Positions 1 through 10,178 of a stretch of 64,000 bases of DNA are shown here, piece after piece. The notes under the pieces are model-generated. The model was not told the origin of the DNA. It did no database searches and worked only from the letters and a program-made list of their open reading frames with translations. The DNA is taken from the NCBI RefSeq assembly GCF_001761485.1, contig NC_090773.1, positions 496,001-560,000 on the forward strand, in the 5' to 3' direction. Source of the DNA: Yarrowia lipolytica. Its lineage: Eukaryota; Ascomycota; Dipodascomycetes; Dipodascales. Position numbers and translations under genes: made by a program. The number at the start of each line of letters is the position of its first letter. The first letter of the stretch is position 1.

Positions 1-851
1 TTGTTAAACCGCGCCTTGTTATCTTCTCTATCGACTCCTGAAGCGCCAACCAGTAGTTGCATGAACTCGAAACAGGCGTTCTTTGTGGGCACTAGCACCA
101 GCACTCGTGGCTTTGTGTATCCCTGATCCCGGAACTCAACGTCGTGGATTCCCTCCTCGGCGTTTCGTTTCAAAATACGTGTGTTGTATGCCACCTCTTC
201 AGCCGTTCGAACAACATGCTGAGCAATATGCATGGCCACTAGCCGCGAAAACTCCTCGGTATCACTGAGACTCGAGGTGGCGTAGCACAGATCCCGGTAG
301 GCCATGAGTGAAGGGTAAATGGCCTTTTGTACCGACGTCAGAGACCCGTTGAGCTGCTTGAAGCCATCCTTGATCCGGGGCCGAACTGTGTACTTGCTAA
401 ACTCGGTTTTTTGGGCTTCGGAAAAGTCCAACAGCTCGTCGGCATCCTCCAGATTTGTGTATGTGATTCGAACGGGCTGGCTACCAATCTTGGTCTTCTC
501 CGACGAGGTTTTCCACTCCTCAGACTTGATGACAGAAACGTACTTGGCTTCCTCAGCCTCGAAATGCAGTTTGTATGGATCGTATTTGTCGGTCTCGGAA
601 TCATCTTCAGCGTCCTCCTCGGCGTCATCAGCATCCTCTTCTTCCTCTTGCTCCTCGTCGACCTCCTCTTCTTCCTCTCCAGCACCTTCAATATCGTCCT
701 CCTCCAGCTCCTGCTCCACCGGCTCCTCTTCCTCAACCCGTTTTTCAGCCTTTTTGACATTGTCGCCCATCAGCACCATCAGGGCGTTGTACGACCCCGA
801 TGTGTCGACCTGCTGGCGCTTGGGTTTGGTCACTTTGTGAGATCGAGCCAT
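1..851 (-). CDS. UTP25: U3 snoRNP / SSU processome protein Utp25, 5' part only
   Basis: The minus-strand frame is open from the ATG at 851-849 to the window edge, giving about 283 N-terminal residues; the rest lies off the left end. The protein starts with a basic segment, then a long Asp/Glu-rich stretch (roughly residues 35-85). A conserved region follows that ends in a Q-G-Y-T-K-P-R-V-L-V-L-V-P-T-K-N stretch, typical of the Utp25/DEF family, which has a DEAD-helicase-like fold with degenerate motifs. Family knowledge: Utp25 joins the nucleolar small-subunit processome and is needed for 18S pre-rRNA cleavage. The acidic N-terminus is common in this family. The start is the first ATG of the frame, and no intron signal is seen near it. 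The call rests on the acidic tract and this motif; the C-terminal family domain is not visible. Confidence 0.82.
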   Translation of the reverse strand, partial: MARSHKVTKPKRQQVDTSGSYNALMVLMGDNVKKAEKRVEEEEPVEQELEEDDIEGAGEEEEEVDEEQEEEEDADDAEEDAEDDSETDKYDPYKLHFEAEEAKYVSVIKSEEWKTSSEKTKIGSQPVRITYTNLEDADELLDFSEAQKTEFSKYTVRPRIKDGFKQLNGSLTSVQKAIYPSLMAYRDLCYATSSLSDTEEFSRLVAMHIAQHVVRTAEEVAYNTRILKRNAEEGIHDVEFRDQGYTKPRVLVLVPTKNACFEFMQLLVGASGVDREDNKARFN

Positions 852-1896
852 TCTTGCGTGTATGAGTAAGATATTCTGATCCTCAGATATTTTTCCCACT
901 GCATATTCCAGAAGCCTAAAATATTTTTTTATCAACATGCGTAAATGAACGCAACCAGGATTCGAACGGAGACTCGGCGAAAGACACGACGGAGGCTGTC
1001 CCTCAGAGGGAGCAGCATCAGCCAGACACTACTTGTACTTGTATGTACGTACGTATACCCGTATCGCACCCCCTTCTGCTGTACCCATAGATCTCATCTG
1101 GGTCCAGACTAAGGGTAATAATAACGATGTTACCCCGCTTCTAGCGCACCGTTAAATGAGCCGATCATCTGGCACCACAATAATTTCGGCTCCTCAAACA
1201 ATCACAAGCCCCCTTGTACTCGTGTGAGTACAGTACCAGCACATTCTGAACCTGCACCCTGTCCCCGCTGTATGGAGATGCACATAAAATTAACTGTGTC
1301 TCAGCCCGAGCCCTGACTAAAATAAAGAGACCCGAGCGTCCATATAAGAGGAGAAAGGGCAGTCTCCGAGGTAGTTAGGCTGAAAAGAGATCTTATTGGA
1401 AGACAATTCGACTCAATCGTCCCACTTAACGTGTCCTGACAACAACAGCACACCACTACTTCCGTGGTATCTCTACCACCCGAGCTGACTAAAAATAAAG
1501 CTTATCTCAATACGGTTGGGTGTGCAAATTTGGAATTTGGATTATTGTGCCAGGGCTTGCCATACGCGTCAGCTCAATCACAGACTACAAGTAGTGTTAG
1601 ACAGACACCCGAGCGAGAGATTAGCCGAGCGCAAAACAAAAGCCGGTTGAAGCGAAACCAAAGCAATCGGAAACCTGGCAACTCCCTACAATCTGACACA
1701 AAACGACCCATCACATTGCCTCGCCCGCGACCTGATACCTCGGCTGTAGTGATAGAAGCGACACAGTGAGACGATAGACACAGACGGTGATAGACGACAG
1801 CTCCACGGCTCAACCCGAAACAAGACAATTGGTGAACACAAACACAAACACGCCAATCACACAAACTCCAGAACCCCGTTCTGTTCTCTTTTCCCT
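852..1896. other. Intergenic, divergent promoters of UTP25 and ICE2
   Basis: About 1 kb between two divergent genes. It holds a cluster of TACNNGTA motifs around 1030-1063 with a GTACGTACGTA run. A TATATAAG-like box lies near 1340, far upstream of ICE2. An open frame at 1464-1769 shows no recognisable protein features and I do not call it a gene. A B-box-like GTTCGAATCC (minus strand, near 955-966) does not fold into a tRNA. Confidence 0.5.
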
Positions 1897-3111
1897 ATGA
1901 TCACAATACTAACGCTGTTTCGAGCAGCATACTCGCTGATCCACCTGACGCTGGTGATGATCACAATCCCACTGTCGTTTGACATTGGGGGGCGGTTTTG
2001 CGGCCTGGCCTTCTCCTTCACGCTGGTGGTATCGTATTTCATTTTGTCCACCTTCCGCATACTTAGTGGCCGTACCAAGCTGAGACATGTCGCGCAGATT
2101 CTCTACTATCTGCATACCATTCTCATTCCGGCGCTGCTCATCTTCTACCTGAGTCTCAATACCGCCAACAACAATGAGCCTGTGGCGCTGCAGCGGCTGG
2201 TCATGCCCTGGGATGCGCTCATGCAGAGCTCCGCGCCCTTCTTCAACATTCTCGAGGGCTTCTGCACGTTGCTGTTCATTCAGACCATTGGCCAGGTGTC
2301 CAAGTGGCTCGTGCACCGCAAGAGCGATTCGTGGGAAATTGTCCTGCTCATTTCCGCGGGCTGCGTCATTTCCGCCACCGCATACAATCTCTACCGCATC
2401 TACATTGCCACGGACTCGGTGGATCTAAGCACCGGCACTCTTGCCGGCATGGTGCTGACGCTGGGCTTCTGCCTCAGCAGCTACGGTGTCATTTCGCGCA
2501 AGGGCTCTTCGCTGGAGTCGTCGCTCATCCTCGCATACACCGTCTATTGTCTGTACTTCATATTCCGCAAGTCTAGCACCAGCGAGCCACCCGTGACAAT
2601 CGAGTACAGCTCCAAGCAGCAGTACCCACCGCTACCTCCACTCATCATGGACTCGTACTCGGCGCTTGCCAAGTCGTTTGCCGCCATTGTGCCGTCATCG
2701 TTCACAGCCGTGTTCGACTTCTTTTACGGCGCTATCAGCACCATTACGCCCCACGTGTTTGTGTCGCTCTCGTTCCGCATTGGCGTCTTCTACGCTGCCA
2801 CGCGGATCATTCCCGGCATCCACTACGCCGGCGGCTTCACCTTTAGATACAGACGGTCGTACCGTCGGGTGTTCATTCTCTATGCATACGCTCCGTGTGT
2901 CATCATTGCGGTGTACACACACTTGATCATGCAGAACTTTGACATTCTGCACGTGCCTCAGAACAGCGGAATGTGGGACTGGAGTGCACAGGGCAGCCAG
3001 CTTTGGGCCTGGGTTGGCGTGCTGGCGTTTCTGGCTCTGTATGCGGTAGAGTTATCCAGTGGGGGAAATATGCAGAACGAGTTTATCCGAGATCATTGGA
3101 AGGAGGAGTAG
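1897..3111 (+). CDS. ICE2: Ice2-like ER integral membrane protein
   Basis: This 404-residue polytopic protein has about eight to ten hydrophobic segments. It aligns by eye with yeast Ice2 along its length: an early I-P-L-S-F-D-I-G-G segment, an S-A-P-F-F-N-I-L-E-G-F motif, the Y-N-L-Y-R-I-Y segment, then F-Y-A-A-T-R-I-I-P and Y-T-H-L-I-M-Q near the C-terminus. It lacks part of the long loop present in the baker's yeast protein, so it is shorter (404 against about 490). Family role: Ice2 resides in the ER membrane, supports cortical ER inheritance and ER-plasma membrane contact, and links lipid droplets to ER membrane synthesis. That could matter in an oil-storing yeast, but this is inference. 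The start matches the family N-terminus closely and no intron is needed. Confidence 0.9.
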   Translation: MITILTLFRAAYSLIHLTLVMITIPLSFDIGGRFCGLAFSFTLVVSYFILSTFRILSGRTKLRHVAQILYYLHTILIPALLIFYLSLNTANNNEPVALQRLVMPWDALMQSSAPFFNILEGFCTLLFIQTIGQVSKWLVHRKSDSWEIVLLISAGCVISATAYNLYRIYIATDSVDLSTGTLAGMVLTLGFCLSSYGVISRKGSSLESSLILAYTVYCLYFIFRKSSTSEPPVTIEYSSKQQYPPLPPLIMDSYSALAKSFAAIVPSSFTAVFDFFYGAISTITPHVFVSLSFRIGVFYAATRIIPGIHYAGGFTFRYRRSYRRVFILYAYAPCVIIAVYTHLIMQNFDILHVPQNSGMWDWSAQGSQLWAWVGVLAFLALYAVELSSGGNMQNEFIRDHWKEE

Positions 3112-5149
3112 CGGAGAGGCGAACATGACTAACCGGAGCAGAGCGAGTGTTTGGTTTGTTTTCTCAGAGTGAGTGATCAAGTGAACAGACGAGTGACGTA
3201 AGCCACACTGTGTTCTCCGAAACCGAGCTTCACACCTCCCACTTTTCCATCTCTACAACCCCAAAACTGCATCCTCGAGCCTGCTCCACTCTTCTTCTGC
3301 ATCTGACTTCTATAGGCTTTCCTTCGTTGGTTGTTCCCTCTTCTTCTAGAGTATGTATTTATTGTATATGTCAGCCTAATATAGGACAAGTTCCTATCCT
3401 ACAGTGTTATACACTGAAAGCCCCGGAATACACCCTCAAAAGTGATTTGTATAAACCTCCTAATTAGGAATGACTGGTTATCATGGTTGCCTATACTTTG
3501 TTGTTCTCGACTTTTGTGTGCAGCAGGTGGAGAAGAGAACACTGTATGATGGCCTTGACCCTTGTCATTCTTATGGCGTATTTCTTTTGGCCGTGTCATT
3601 AATACAGAACGGTATCTAACTACAGTAGCTAACTACTTAACTGTAAAATAGAATAGCATCACGATCTTATTATTAAGAAAAATAAATCCTCACTGGTAAT
3701 TAATTAAGTCAATAAATAACTAGTTCAGTATAATGTAAGTATATAGATATGAAGATCGAGAGCTCGTGGCTTTCGCCGCTTGGTTCTCATTTCAGGGCTT
3801 CCGCAGATTTTTGTTCAGAACATTATACAATTCTCGTCGCTGAAATCAACCACACCATCTTTCCAGGCGTGTGAAGTTCCTCTGAGCTTGACTCTATGAT
3901 TGTTTGATATTTCATCATGATAAAAATCTGCTGAAAGCGCCCGGCACGTGCGACGGTGCAGCGAGTCTGGACCACAAGATCCAACTCCAGGCGCGGAAAG
4001 GAAAAAAGAGATCACAAGTCGAGAATAAGCTCCATTGGGTTACTACTGGGGTAGCAATTGCATGACTATCGTTTAGGAGAGATTCCCAGCGTCGAATAGA
4101 AGCTCCTCGCGAAGAGGACGGCGAGCTATCATGGCCCAATGACGTAGCCTATACCAACCTCTCTCCACACAGTCCAGATGAGCCTTGCGGCTGGCTGGAT
4201 GAAAGACTAATGACAAGTCCTGTGCATTCTGAGGGGTGGCAAACCACGACATGGGCCATGAAACACAGCGCCAGAGATGACTTGTTGTCACCCATCCCGG
4301 TGAGTCACCGGAAGTGTTGCCATAGTGGACCGGAGACTTTCCCCGAAGCAAAAGATGATTTTTGACAAATCCTTGTGTAGGCTTCGAACTGCAATTCTTC
4401 GACTCGGATGGAGGAGAGAAGGTGCAAATTTGCTGGGACTTTTATAATGTGTGTAGCACGTGACTTGCCCTAGTGAAGAGAGTTACCCTGTCCATCGGTA
4501 TGACAGTTGTGAAGAACGTGGGTGGGTGTGTGTTCGATTTGTGGCTGCGACATTGTAAGCAAAATATATATCGGATGAATCCAGCATGTTACGAGTAAGA
4601 AATTACGTCATAGGGTCATATTCGGAGTCATTTCTTAGATGTTCTTCTACATACAATGTGAGCAAGCTTACAGTAATGTGAGAAGTCAAAGTTGTATCTC
4701 TGTTGCAAAGATGAACCCTTGGATTATATTAATAAATAAATAGTCACTATCATTAGAGCGTATGGTGATGGATCCAAGCTGAGTGAGAAATCCCTAGTAG
4801 CCTCCTCTTGTTTAGACGAGAAATTGCCAGCCGGCAGCAGTCTTATCCGTGCGTACCTGTAGCAGTGTCAGGTGGAGCAACTATGCCTTTAGCCAATGCT
4901 GTTGTTCGTGAAACTTATCTGCGAGGGCTACTAAACCTGTAGTGGCAGAAGTTACCATGGCTGTAACTGTTCTAGCTGTGATTGCACCGGCGGTCGTGGT
5001 TGAGACAGATGTAATAATCGCGTCGAAAATGTGTGTCTTTCGGTAGTCCATCAGTCACTGACCCACAACAGCTCACACACATGAGAGTGTATCCGGAGTC
5101 AACCTAGGTTGATGATGTCTCGTTCACTTGGCTGCGCCAAGTTTGGTCG
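3112..5149. other. Long intergenic between convergent ICE2 and SSN8
   Basis: Two kilobases lying 3' of both neighbours. Several short open frames occur (for example minus 4073-4351 and 3915-4139), but none shows a recognisable domain or persuasive composition. Part is AT-rich (3600-3760 and 4560-4760). E-box cores CACGTG occur near 3946 and 4458. No tRNA, LTR or terminal repeat was recognised. A non-coding RNA or a decayed element cannot be excluded by eye. Confidence 0.4.
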
Positions 5150-6035
5150 TTATGTAATTACTTTGGCAATCTCCACCCGACACTGCTTTTCCGAATATGT
5201 GTCCCAGTTGACGTACAGCGAAATCATTTCCTGCACACAATCAATCGTCTGTTCCAAGTCCACGTTCGACTCTCCGAAGAACGTCATGAACGCCTCGATT
5301 CGGCTTTTGACCGCCTCTGAGGGCATAGTCATGCGCATAATGTGCGACCGCAGCACCACCGTCATGTAGATGCAAGCCATGGCGACAATGTGTGGCGGGT
5401 TGAGCAGATGCAGGTCGGTGATGTAGCTGTCGTTGATCATGGACCATGTTACCTGGATCTCCTCTGGTGCCATGGTGATCTGAGCGTTGGACCTTGCCAT
5501 GGCATCCGAAATCTGCATCAGCGACTTGTAGGGATGAAAAATCACCAGGTACGTTCCCAGCTCCTCGATCAGGTAAAATTCGCATTCGGCAATCTTCGTT
5601 GGGTCATGCGAGATGTAGTCGGGCCATAAAGATCGAGCCTCTGAGGTGATAGTCCGGATATGCTGTGGATGTTCCTCGACTTTGCATGCCACGTAGACCG
5701 CCGTGGCTACCACCAGGTACGGGTTGATTTCGCCAAAAGGCACCTTTGTATGAAATCGAGTGAGATACACCTCTGCCGTGGCCAAAATCCGTTGTCGAAT
5801 CGACAGATTCTGACCCAAAAGATGAATCAGGGTGTGCAAGTAGACACGAACATGCCACGGATTGAGCGCCTTGATGGTTTGCAGCTTCCCTGGGTCGAAT
5901 ATGTCTTCCAGGCCTTTTCTTCGCTCTGCAAGCGTTTCCTTGGTCAATAGCCAATGCAGTCTCTGGGAACTTGTCCAGTAGTTTGCCGACTGTGTTAGAA
6001 GGTGTCTGAGCGTTGAGGAGATGTGTACTTACCAT
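5150..6035 (-). CDS. SSN8: Cyclin C, Mediator kinase-module cyclin (two exons)
   Basis: The coding exons are 6035-6033 (only the ATG) and 5989-5150, giving 280 residues. The 43-nt intron 6032-5990 begins GTAAGT and ends CTAACACAG. Splicing restores the family N-terminus M-S-A-N-Y-W-T-S-S-Q-R-L-H-W, which is nearly invariant in cyclin C. Two cyclin folds follow; the first contains a V-A-C-K-V-E-E-H-P segment typical of C-type cyclins. Family role: cyclin C pairs with Cdk8 (Ssn3/Srb10) in the Mediator kinase module, represses or tunes RNA polymerase II genes, and in yeast leaves the nucleus under stress to promote mitochondrial fission. A start at the internal Met 5947 would lose the conserved WTSSQR motif and is rejected. 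Upstream lies a long divergent region shared with the ceramide synthase gene. Confidence 0.95.
5990..6032 (-). other. SSN8 intron 1, directly after the start codon
   Basis: A 43-nt intron on the minus strand: donor GTAAGT immediately follows ATG, and the branch/acceptor is CTAACACAG with almost no spacing between branch A and AG. This compact 3' end is the Yarrowia pattern and recurs in the INM1 and MSN5 introns of this window. Confidence 0.93.
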
Positions 6036-7823
6036 TTTTTATCGTCGAGCCTGTGCTGTATGTGTGGTTTTCAGTGGGCTCGTTTTTCCTCGTGCTGTGG
6101 GTTTGTGATAACAGTGTGGAGGTTAGAGTTGCATTCGTGCATCTGACAGGTGGACGTCGACATTTGAAGTATCCCGAGTTTACGAGGTTGTACGACGATA
6201 GTATTGACGTGGTCTCATGGATGCTTTGAGGGGCGAGTTCTGGTCAGATGTCTGGCTTTTCCCTCTTCGATTTCTTGGTTCTTGGGCTACTTTATCATTA
6301 TTCAGAGATAAACGTTCACATGGTGTGATTAATGTTGAATTTCAAATAGAAATTTTGAATTTTGAATCAAATGATGTAAATTGGGAATGTCAGTCAGTAC
6401 AGTACCTAAATGAGTGTCTATCAGCTGTTTCAAGACCATTGGATTGTCCGCCGTGTCTCATTGACTCTGGAGTCTTTTGGAAGTACTGTAGAATTGAATA
6501 CTGATTCATAGCTGCCAATTTTTTTTGTTGTTGTTTTGAGTACTCGTACTCAGCTTACTTGAATTTAGACGTATTACTTGGACTTTTCAACTAAATACCA
6601 CAACCTTCATCGTCACAGCTTTCGTGCTGTACGTGCTCAGAACCACACAGTTTTTCCTAAATCAGCGGCTCTAGCCGCCATGCGTCCTCCAATTTCGCAC
6701 CTATCTCAAATTTCGCGCTTATCTCCACGCAAAGAGCGATTAAGGGATGCACAAATCAATCAGAAGTTGTGATGGCAGTGACGTCGATTCTCGTTTGTAC
6801 TGTAATTAATTAGTGTTTTTTGGTGAGTAAGCATAAACATTGTGTAGACAACGACAGCAGTGAAAGCCGAGGCAGCGAATCCTACAACGATAAAAAAGAA
6901 ATAACTACTGTACTTGTGCAGACACACTGGGACATAATCCAACGTGATACAATATCAGCTGCTCGTATCAATGACTGTGCCGATACTCAGCGGTACAAGA
7001 TGCCCATAACACGTGACACATCGCCCTAACCCATTGTTGGGGGAAAGAGGTCTAAAGTTTTCATTTTTCGGAGTCCAGACGCCCTAAACAGGCGAGGCAT
7101 AGGCCAACAGGGGATCTCCAAATCTCCTTTGGGCCAGCTCTTAGTGGTGTTTCAGATGTTGGTGTGGGGGTGGATGAGGCGGTAAAACGTGGGAAAGGAG
7201 ATGCGGAACCAAGAAGAGAGTCTTTCTGGACGCTAGTAGGCGGCTCACAAATCTATTCGTGTGATTCATGTGATTCGTGTGCTGACTTGCTTTGCATCAC
7301 GCCGATGTCACTTTTTTCCCAGCTTGTGTGTGTGGCCTCGCGCCTCTCGTTTAGTCTGTTCGTGTCCAAACCTTGAGAGCTTCGCTTAGTGGTGGGATGA
7401 ATGGGACAGATCCTTGACTCGGCTTTAAGCATCTGACGAGAAGGGGTAAATGGGCACGGGTGGTGACAACAAAACAGAGGAGGAATGCGTGAGAACGACC
7501 TTATATAAATATCTGCAGAGCCACACATGGTTTGTCAGCCATGAAATACCTCACAAACCCTGCTGAGCTTCTCTCACTCTCACGCACAGTCATGTCCCAC
7601 AACAAGTGTCACCTCACCCTAACCTTGCAGAACACGGACACGTTTATATTTTCAGTGCGCGCTGGCAGCAGGGAGGAGGTTGTTACTGAAAGACGACTTG
7701 AACAGGACCGAAACTGACCGTCCGACATTGTACAGAGCACACACAGGTACCGATATCATCTCACCCGTCAAACACTCACTTTCACATCACATCACTTCGC
7801 CTCTTTCACACACATAGACCACC
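6036..7823. other. Divergent intergenic between SSN8 and LAG1
   Basis: About 1.8 kb. It holds AT-rich, dyad-like sequence near 6325-6370, a TACTCGTA motif at about 6541, a CACGTGACA near 7010, and a TATATAAA box at 7502-7509 about 315 nt before the LAG1 ATG. Small open frames (6217-6504, 7532-7717 and others) have no recognisable features. The frame 7532-7717 begins just downstream of the TATA box and, if transcribed, could act as an upstream ORF for LAG1, but there is no direct support. Confidence 0.4.
7502..7509 (+). promoter_or_regulatory. TATA box, probable LAG1 promoter
   Basis: A TATATAAA match 315 nt upstream of the ceramide synthase ATG on the same strand. If used, it implies a 5' leader of over 250 nt, which is long for this yeast, so a TATA-less start nearer the gene is also possible. 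Confidence 0.4.
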
Positions 7824-8978
7824 ATGGCATCTCCAAAAGGAGCCAACCCGGTGGAGGCTTCGAAACCGCCCGTGGCCGTGGCTCACAAGCAGAAAACCAC
7901 CGCCTGGCGAGGCCTGATGGACTACCTGTCTGCGCGACAAATCACGCTTCCACTTAAGGTGCTGACCTACATTGTGGTGATGCACCGATTCGCTGCCCTC
8001 CGACCATACACCCGCAAGTTTTTCCACCTGCAGTACCCAAAACACGAGGTGGACGGCGTGGCCGCCTACTACTCGCGAGGCCGCGACGACATTTACTTTG
8101 TGCTCACAGGTATCTTAGCTCTCACGTTTTTGAGAGCTGCCTGTATGGACTTTGTACTGGTGCCAATGGCCCGGGCTCTCAAGATCACAAAGCGAAAGCC
8201 GCAGCTGCGGTTTGCTGAGCAGGGCTGGGCACTCATCTACTACACGTCGTCCACGTGGATCGGCTTCTATCTGTACTACCACTCGCCCTACTGGCTCAAC
8301 GTGGAGGAGCTGTGGAGGGGATACCCACACTTTGAGCTGGACCCTTTCTTCAAGGCCTACTACCTGATCCAGTTCAGCTTCTGGGTGCAGCAGATCTTTG
8401 TGCTTAACATGGAGGAGAAGCGTAAGGACCATTACCAAATGTTCACGCACCACATTGTCACCTGCGCGCTCATGTGCGGCTCGTATTACTACTACTACAC
8501 CCGCGTGGGCCACCTGATTCTTGTGCTCATGGACGGCGTGGACACGCTGCTGGCGTCGGCCAAGATGCTCAAGTACCTGCGCTACGACACAATGTGCGAC
8601 GCCATGTTTGGGCTCTTTGTCATTGCATGGGTGGTGCTCCGCCACGGCCTGTACAACTACGTCACGTGGTCGGCCTACTTCCAGGCGCCAGTCTTGGTGG
8701 CCGAAAACTGTCTGCGCGATGAAGATGGCCAGGAAACGTGTTTCAACCCGGCCCTCCACCGCGTCTTTGTTGTACTGCTCATTGCCTTGCAGATCATCAC
8801 CTTGATCTGGCTGTACATGATTGTGCGAGTCATTGTCAAGATTCTCAAGGGCGGAGGAGCAGAGGACAGTCGATCTGACGACGAAGACAGCGACGAGGAA
8901 GAGGGGGAAGCAGAGGGGGAAGAGGAAGAGGAGGAAGAGGAGGAGGTAATGGAGGAAAAAGTGTCTGACGACAACTAG
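7824..8978 (+). CDS. LAG1: Ceramide synthase (LAG1/LAC1 family)
   Basis: A 384-residue ER membrane protein with a TLC (TRAM-LAG1-CLN8) domain covering roughly residues 125-345. The Lag1 motif is intact: His-His at 209-210, followed by a membrane helix and D237-G-V-D240. These are the residues required for acyl-CoA dependent N-acylation of sphingoid bases. Several hydrophobic helices are visible. The C-terminus (about 353-384) is a nearly pure Glu/Asp tail with Ser residues in S-D-D-E and D-S-D-E-E context, which are casein kinase 2 type sites; in baker's yeast, CK2 phosphorylates the tails of Lag1/Lac1. Whether this copy makes phytoceramides with very long chains (Lag1/Lac1 type) or is the other fungal type cannot be told by eye. 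No intron is apparent. Confidence 0.93.
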   Translation: MASPKGANPVEASKPPVAVAHKQKTTAWRGLMDYLSARQITLPLKVLTYIVVMHRFAALRPYTRKFFHLQYPKHEVDGVAAYYSRGRDDIYFVLTGILALTFLRAACMDFVLVPMARALKITKRKPQLRFAEQGWALIYYTSSTWIGFYLYYHSPYWLNVEELWRGYPHFELDPFFKAYYLIQFSFWVQQIFVLNMEEKRKDHYQMFTHHIVTCALMCGSYYYYYTRVGHLILVLMDGVDTLLASAKMLKYLRYDTMCDAMFGLFVIAWVVLRHGLYNYVTWSAYFQAPVLVAENCLRDEDGQETCFNPALHRVFVVLLIALQIITLIWLYMIVRVIVKILKGGGAEDSRSDDEDSDEEEGEAEGEEEEEEEEEVMEEKVSDDN

Positions 8979-10178
8979 AGCTAATAGATCATGAGATAAG
9001 AGAACTCAGACACACCAAGGACACCATCCGAGGAAAGAGGCGTATAAGAAGACGCTCGACGCACTCAAGCGTGAAGTCGGGGTGTGTCCAAGGGTCGCAA
9101 AGAGTTGAGAGATGTAGGTGGAAGGCAAAGGCAAACGGCGGGCGGGCCCCCGTTCACGCGTTGTAGTGTAGCACTGATCGTAGAGACATTCTCGTGAGCT
9201 TTCATGGATCTGTATATAGACAGGGCTGAATTCTGAGCTTGGGTGTGTTTGAGGTATCTGCTATATCTGTTGCTGGTCATCCGATGCCGTCTTTGTCAGT
9301 CTTATTCATTGTACTAGAACTGTGACTGACGTCCTATGAGCGTGAACGTCTGAAGTATCACAAAGCGACTTTCCTGTCTGTTATCTTGTCAACGAGTTGG
9401 TATCTTAGTAGGTAGTTGTGTAGAGTAAGTATCGCGTTGCACAGTGGTGTCTACAAGTGACAGTGTCTACTGCACATGATTTCATCTACAAGTAGTTCTG
9501 CTGTAGTTGAACATCGCGCTTCATTAGGCAAGTCCAGATGAAGTGGATTGTACCAGGAAGGTATAGACTACGAGTAACTGTGGACTTTGCTGAGGTTGTA
9601 TGAACTTGGTAGAGCTTCGATTCTAATAATAATACTTGACATATTGTCTTTTTAGTACGCAAACTGGTGTGTGCTCGTGTTGAGGAAGGCTGTGTATACG
9701 GTGTGTCCTCTACCACCATAAGATATGGAGAGTTTGGTTTTTGGGTCATTCTTCAATAATGGCTACGAAGAGTTACATATAGATTTAATTCCATAAAATA
9801 TAATAAAAAGAACATAACTAATGATATATATTCGAATAAGAATATTGTGTATAAAGTGTATGAGAAGTGAACACCCACATCACCTCGTTCTTTTACTGCC
9901 CTCATATCATAGCACTTCAGAGCTGTCTGTATCACTTGCCGCGTTTCTGTTTCCTCCTCCGCCTCGTATGTGTAAATATATCTTACTAGTATAAGAACAT
10001 AAATATGGTAAATAGAATATAACAAGAGCGACTGGATTTACAGTGGCTCGGCTCAGGCGTGGCGTGAGCGGTCGCAGTGAGTGCATCAGATGTACTTTGC
10101 TGGATGGTGTATTAACGAGAAATTGTGGTTCACGTTAGGAATGCCTGTAGACAAGGCATAGTCGCACTGCTGCTAAAC
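8979..10178. other. Intergenic between convergent LAG1 and SHO1
   Basis: This 1.2 kb stretch lies 3' of both genes. It is AT-rich around 9760-9860 and 9970-10025. A CTACAAGTAG element lies near 9488. The minus-strand open frames 9486-9749 and 9753-10025 have tyrosine/leucine-rich, low-information translations and no family resemblance. I see nothing else. Confidence 0.4.

Noticed and set aside
945-1035. Possible tRNA on the minus strand (GTTCGAATCC B-box-like sequence)
   Set aside because: The T stem mispairs at two of five positions, no matching acceptor strand is found upstream, and the A-box candidate lacks the conserved purine. A chance B box or a very decayed tRNA remains possible.
1464-1864. 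Open frames on both strands upstream of ICE2
   Set aside because: Low-information composition and no family resemblance; probably ICE2 leader or promoter DNA.
3815-4351. Overlapping minus-strand frames between ICE2 and SSN8
   Set aside because: No recognisable domain, mutually overlapping frames, and no promoter or intron signals. Treated as chance.
6320-6375. AT-rich dyad-like sequence considered as a centromere or origin element
   Set aside because: The arms are not a true inverted repeat and there is no supporting context; a centromere or origin call needs functional or mapping data.
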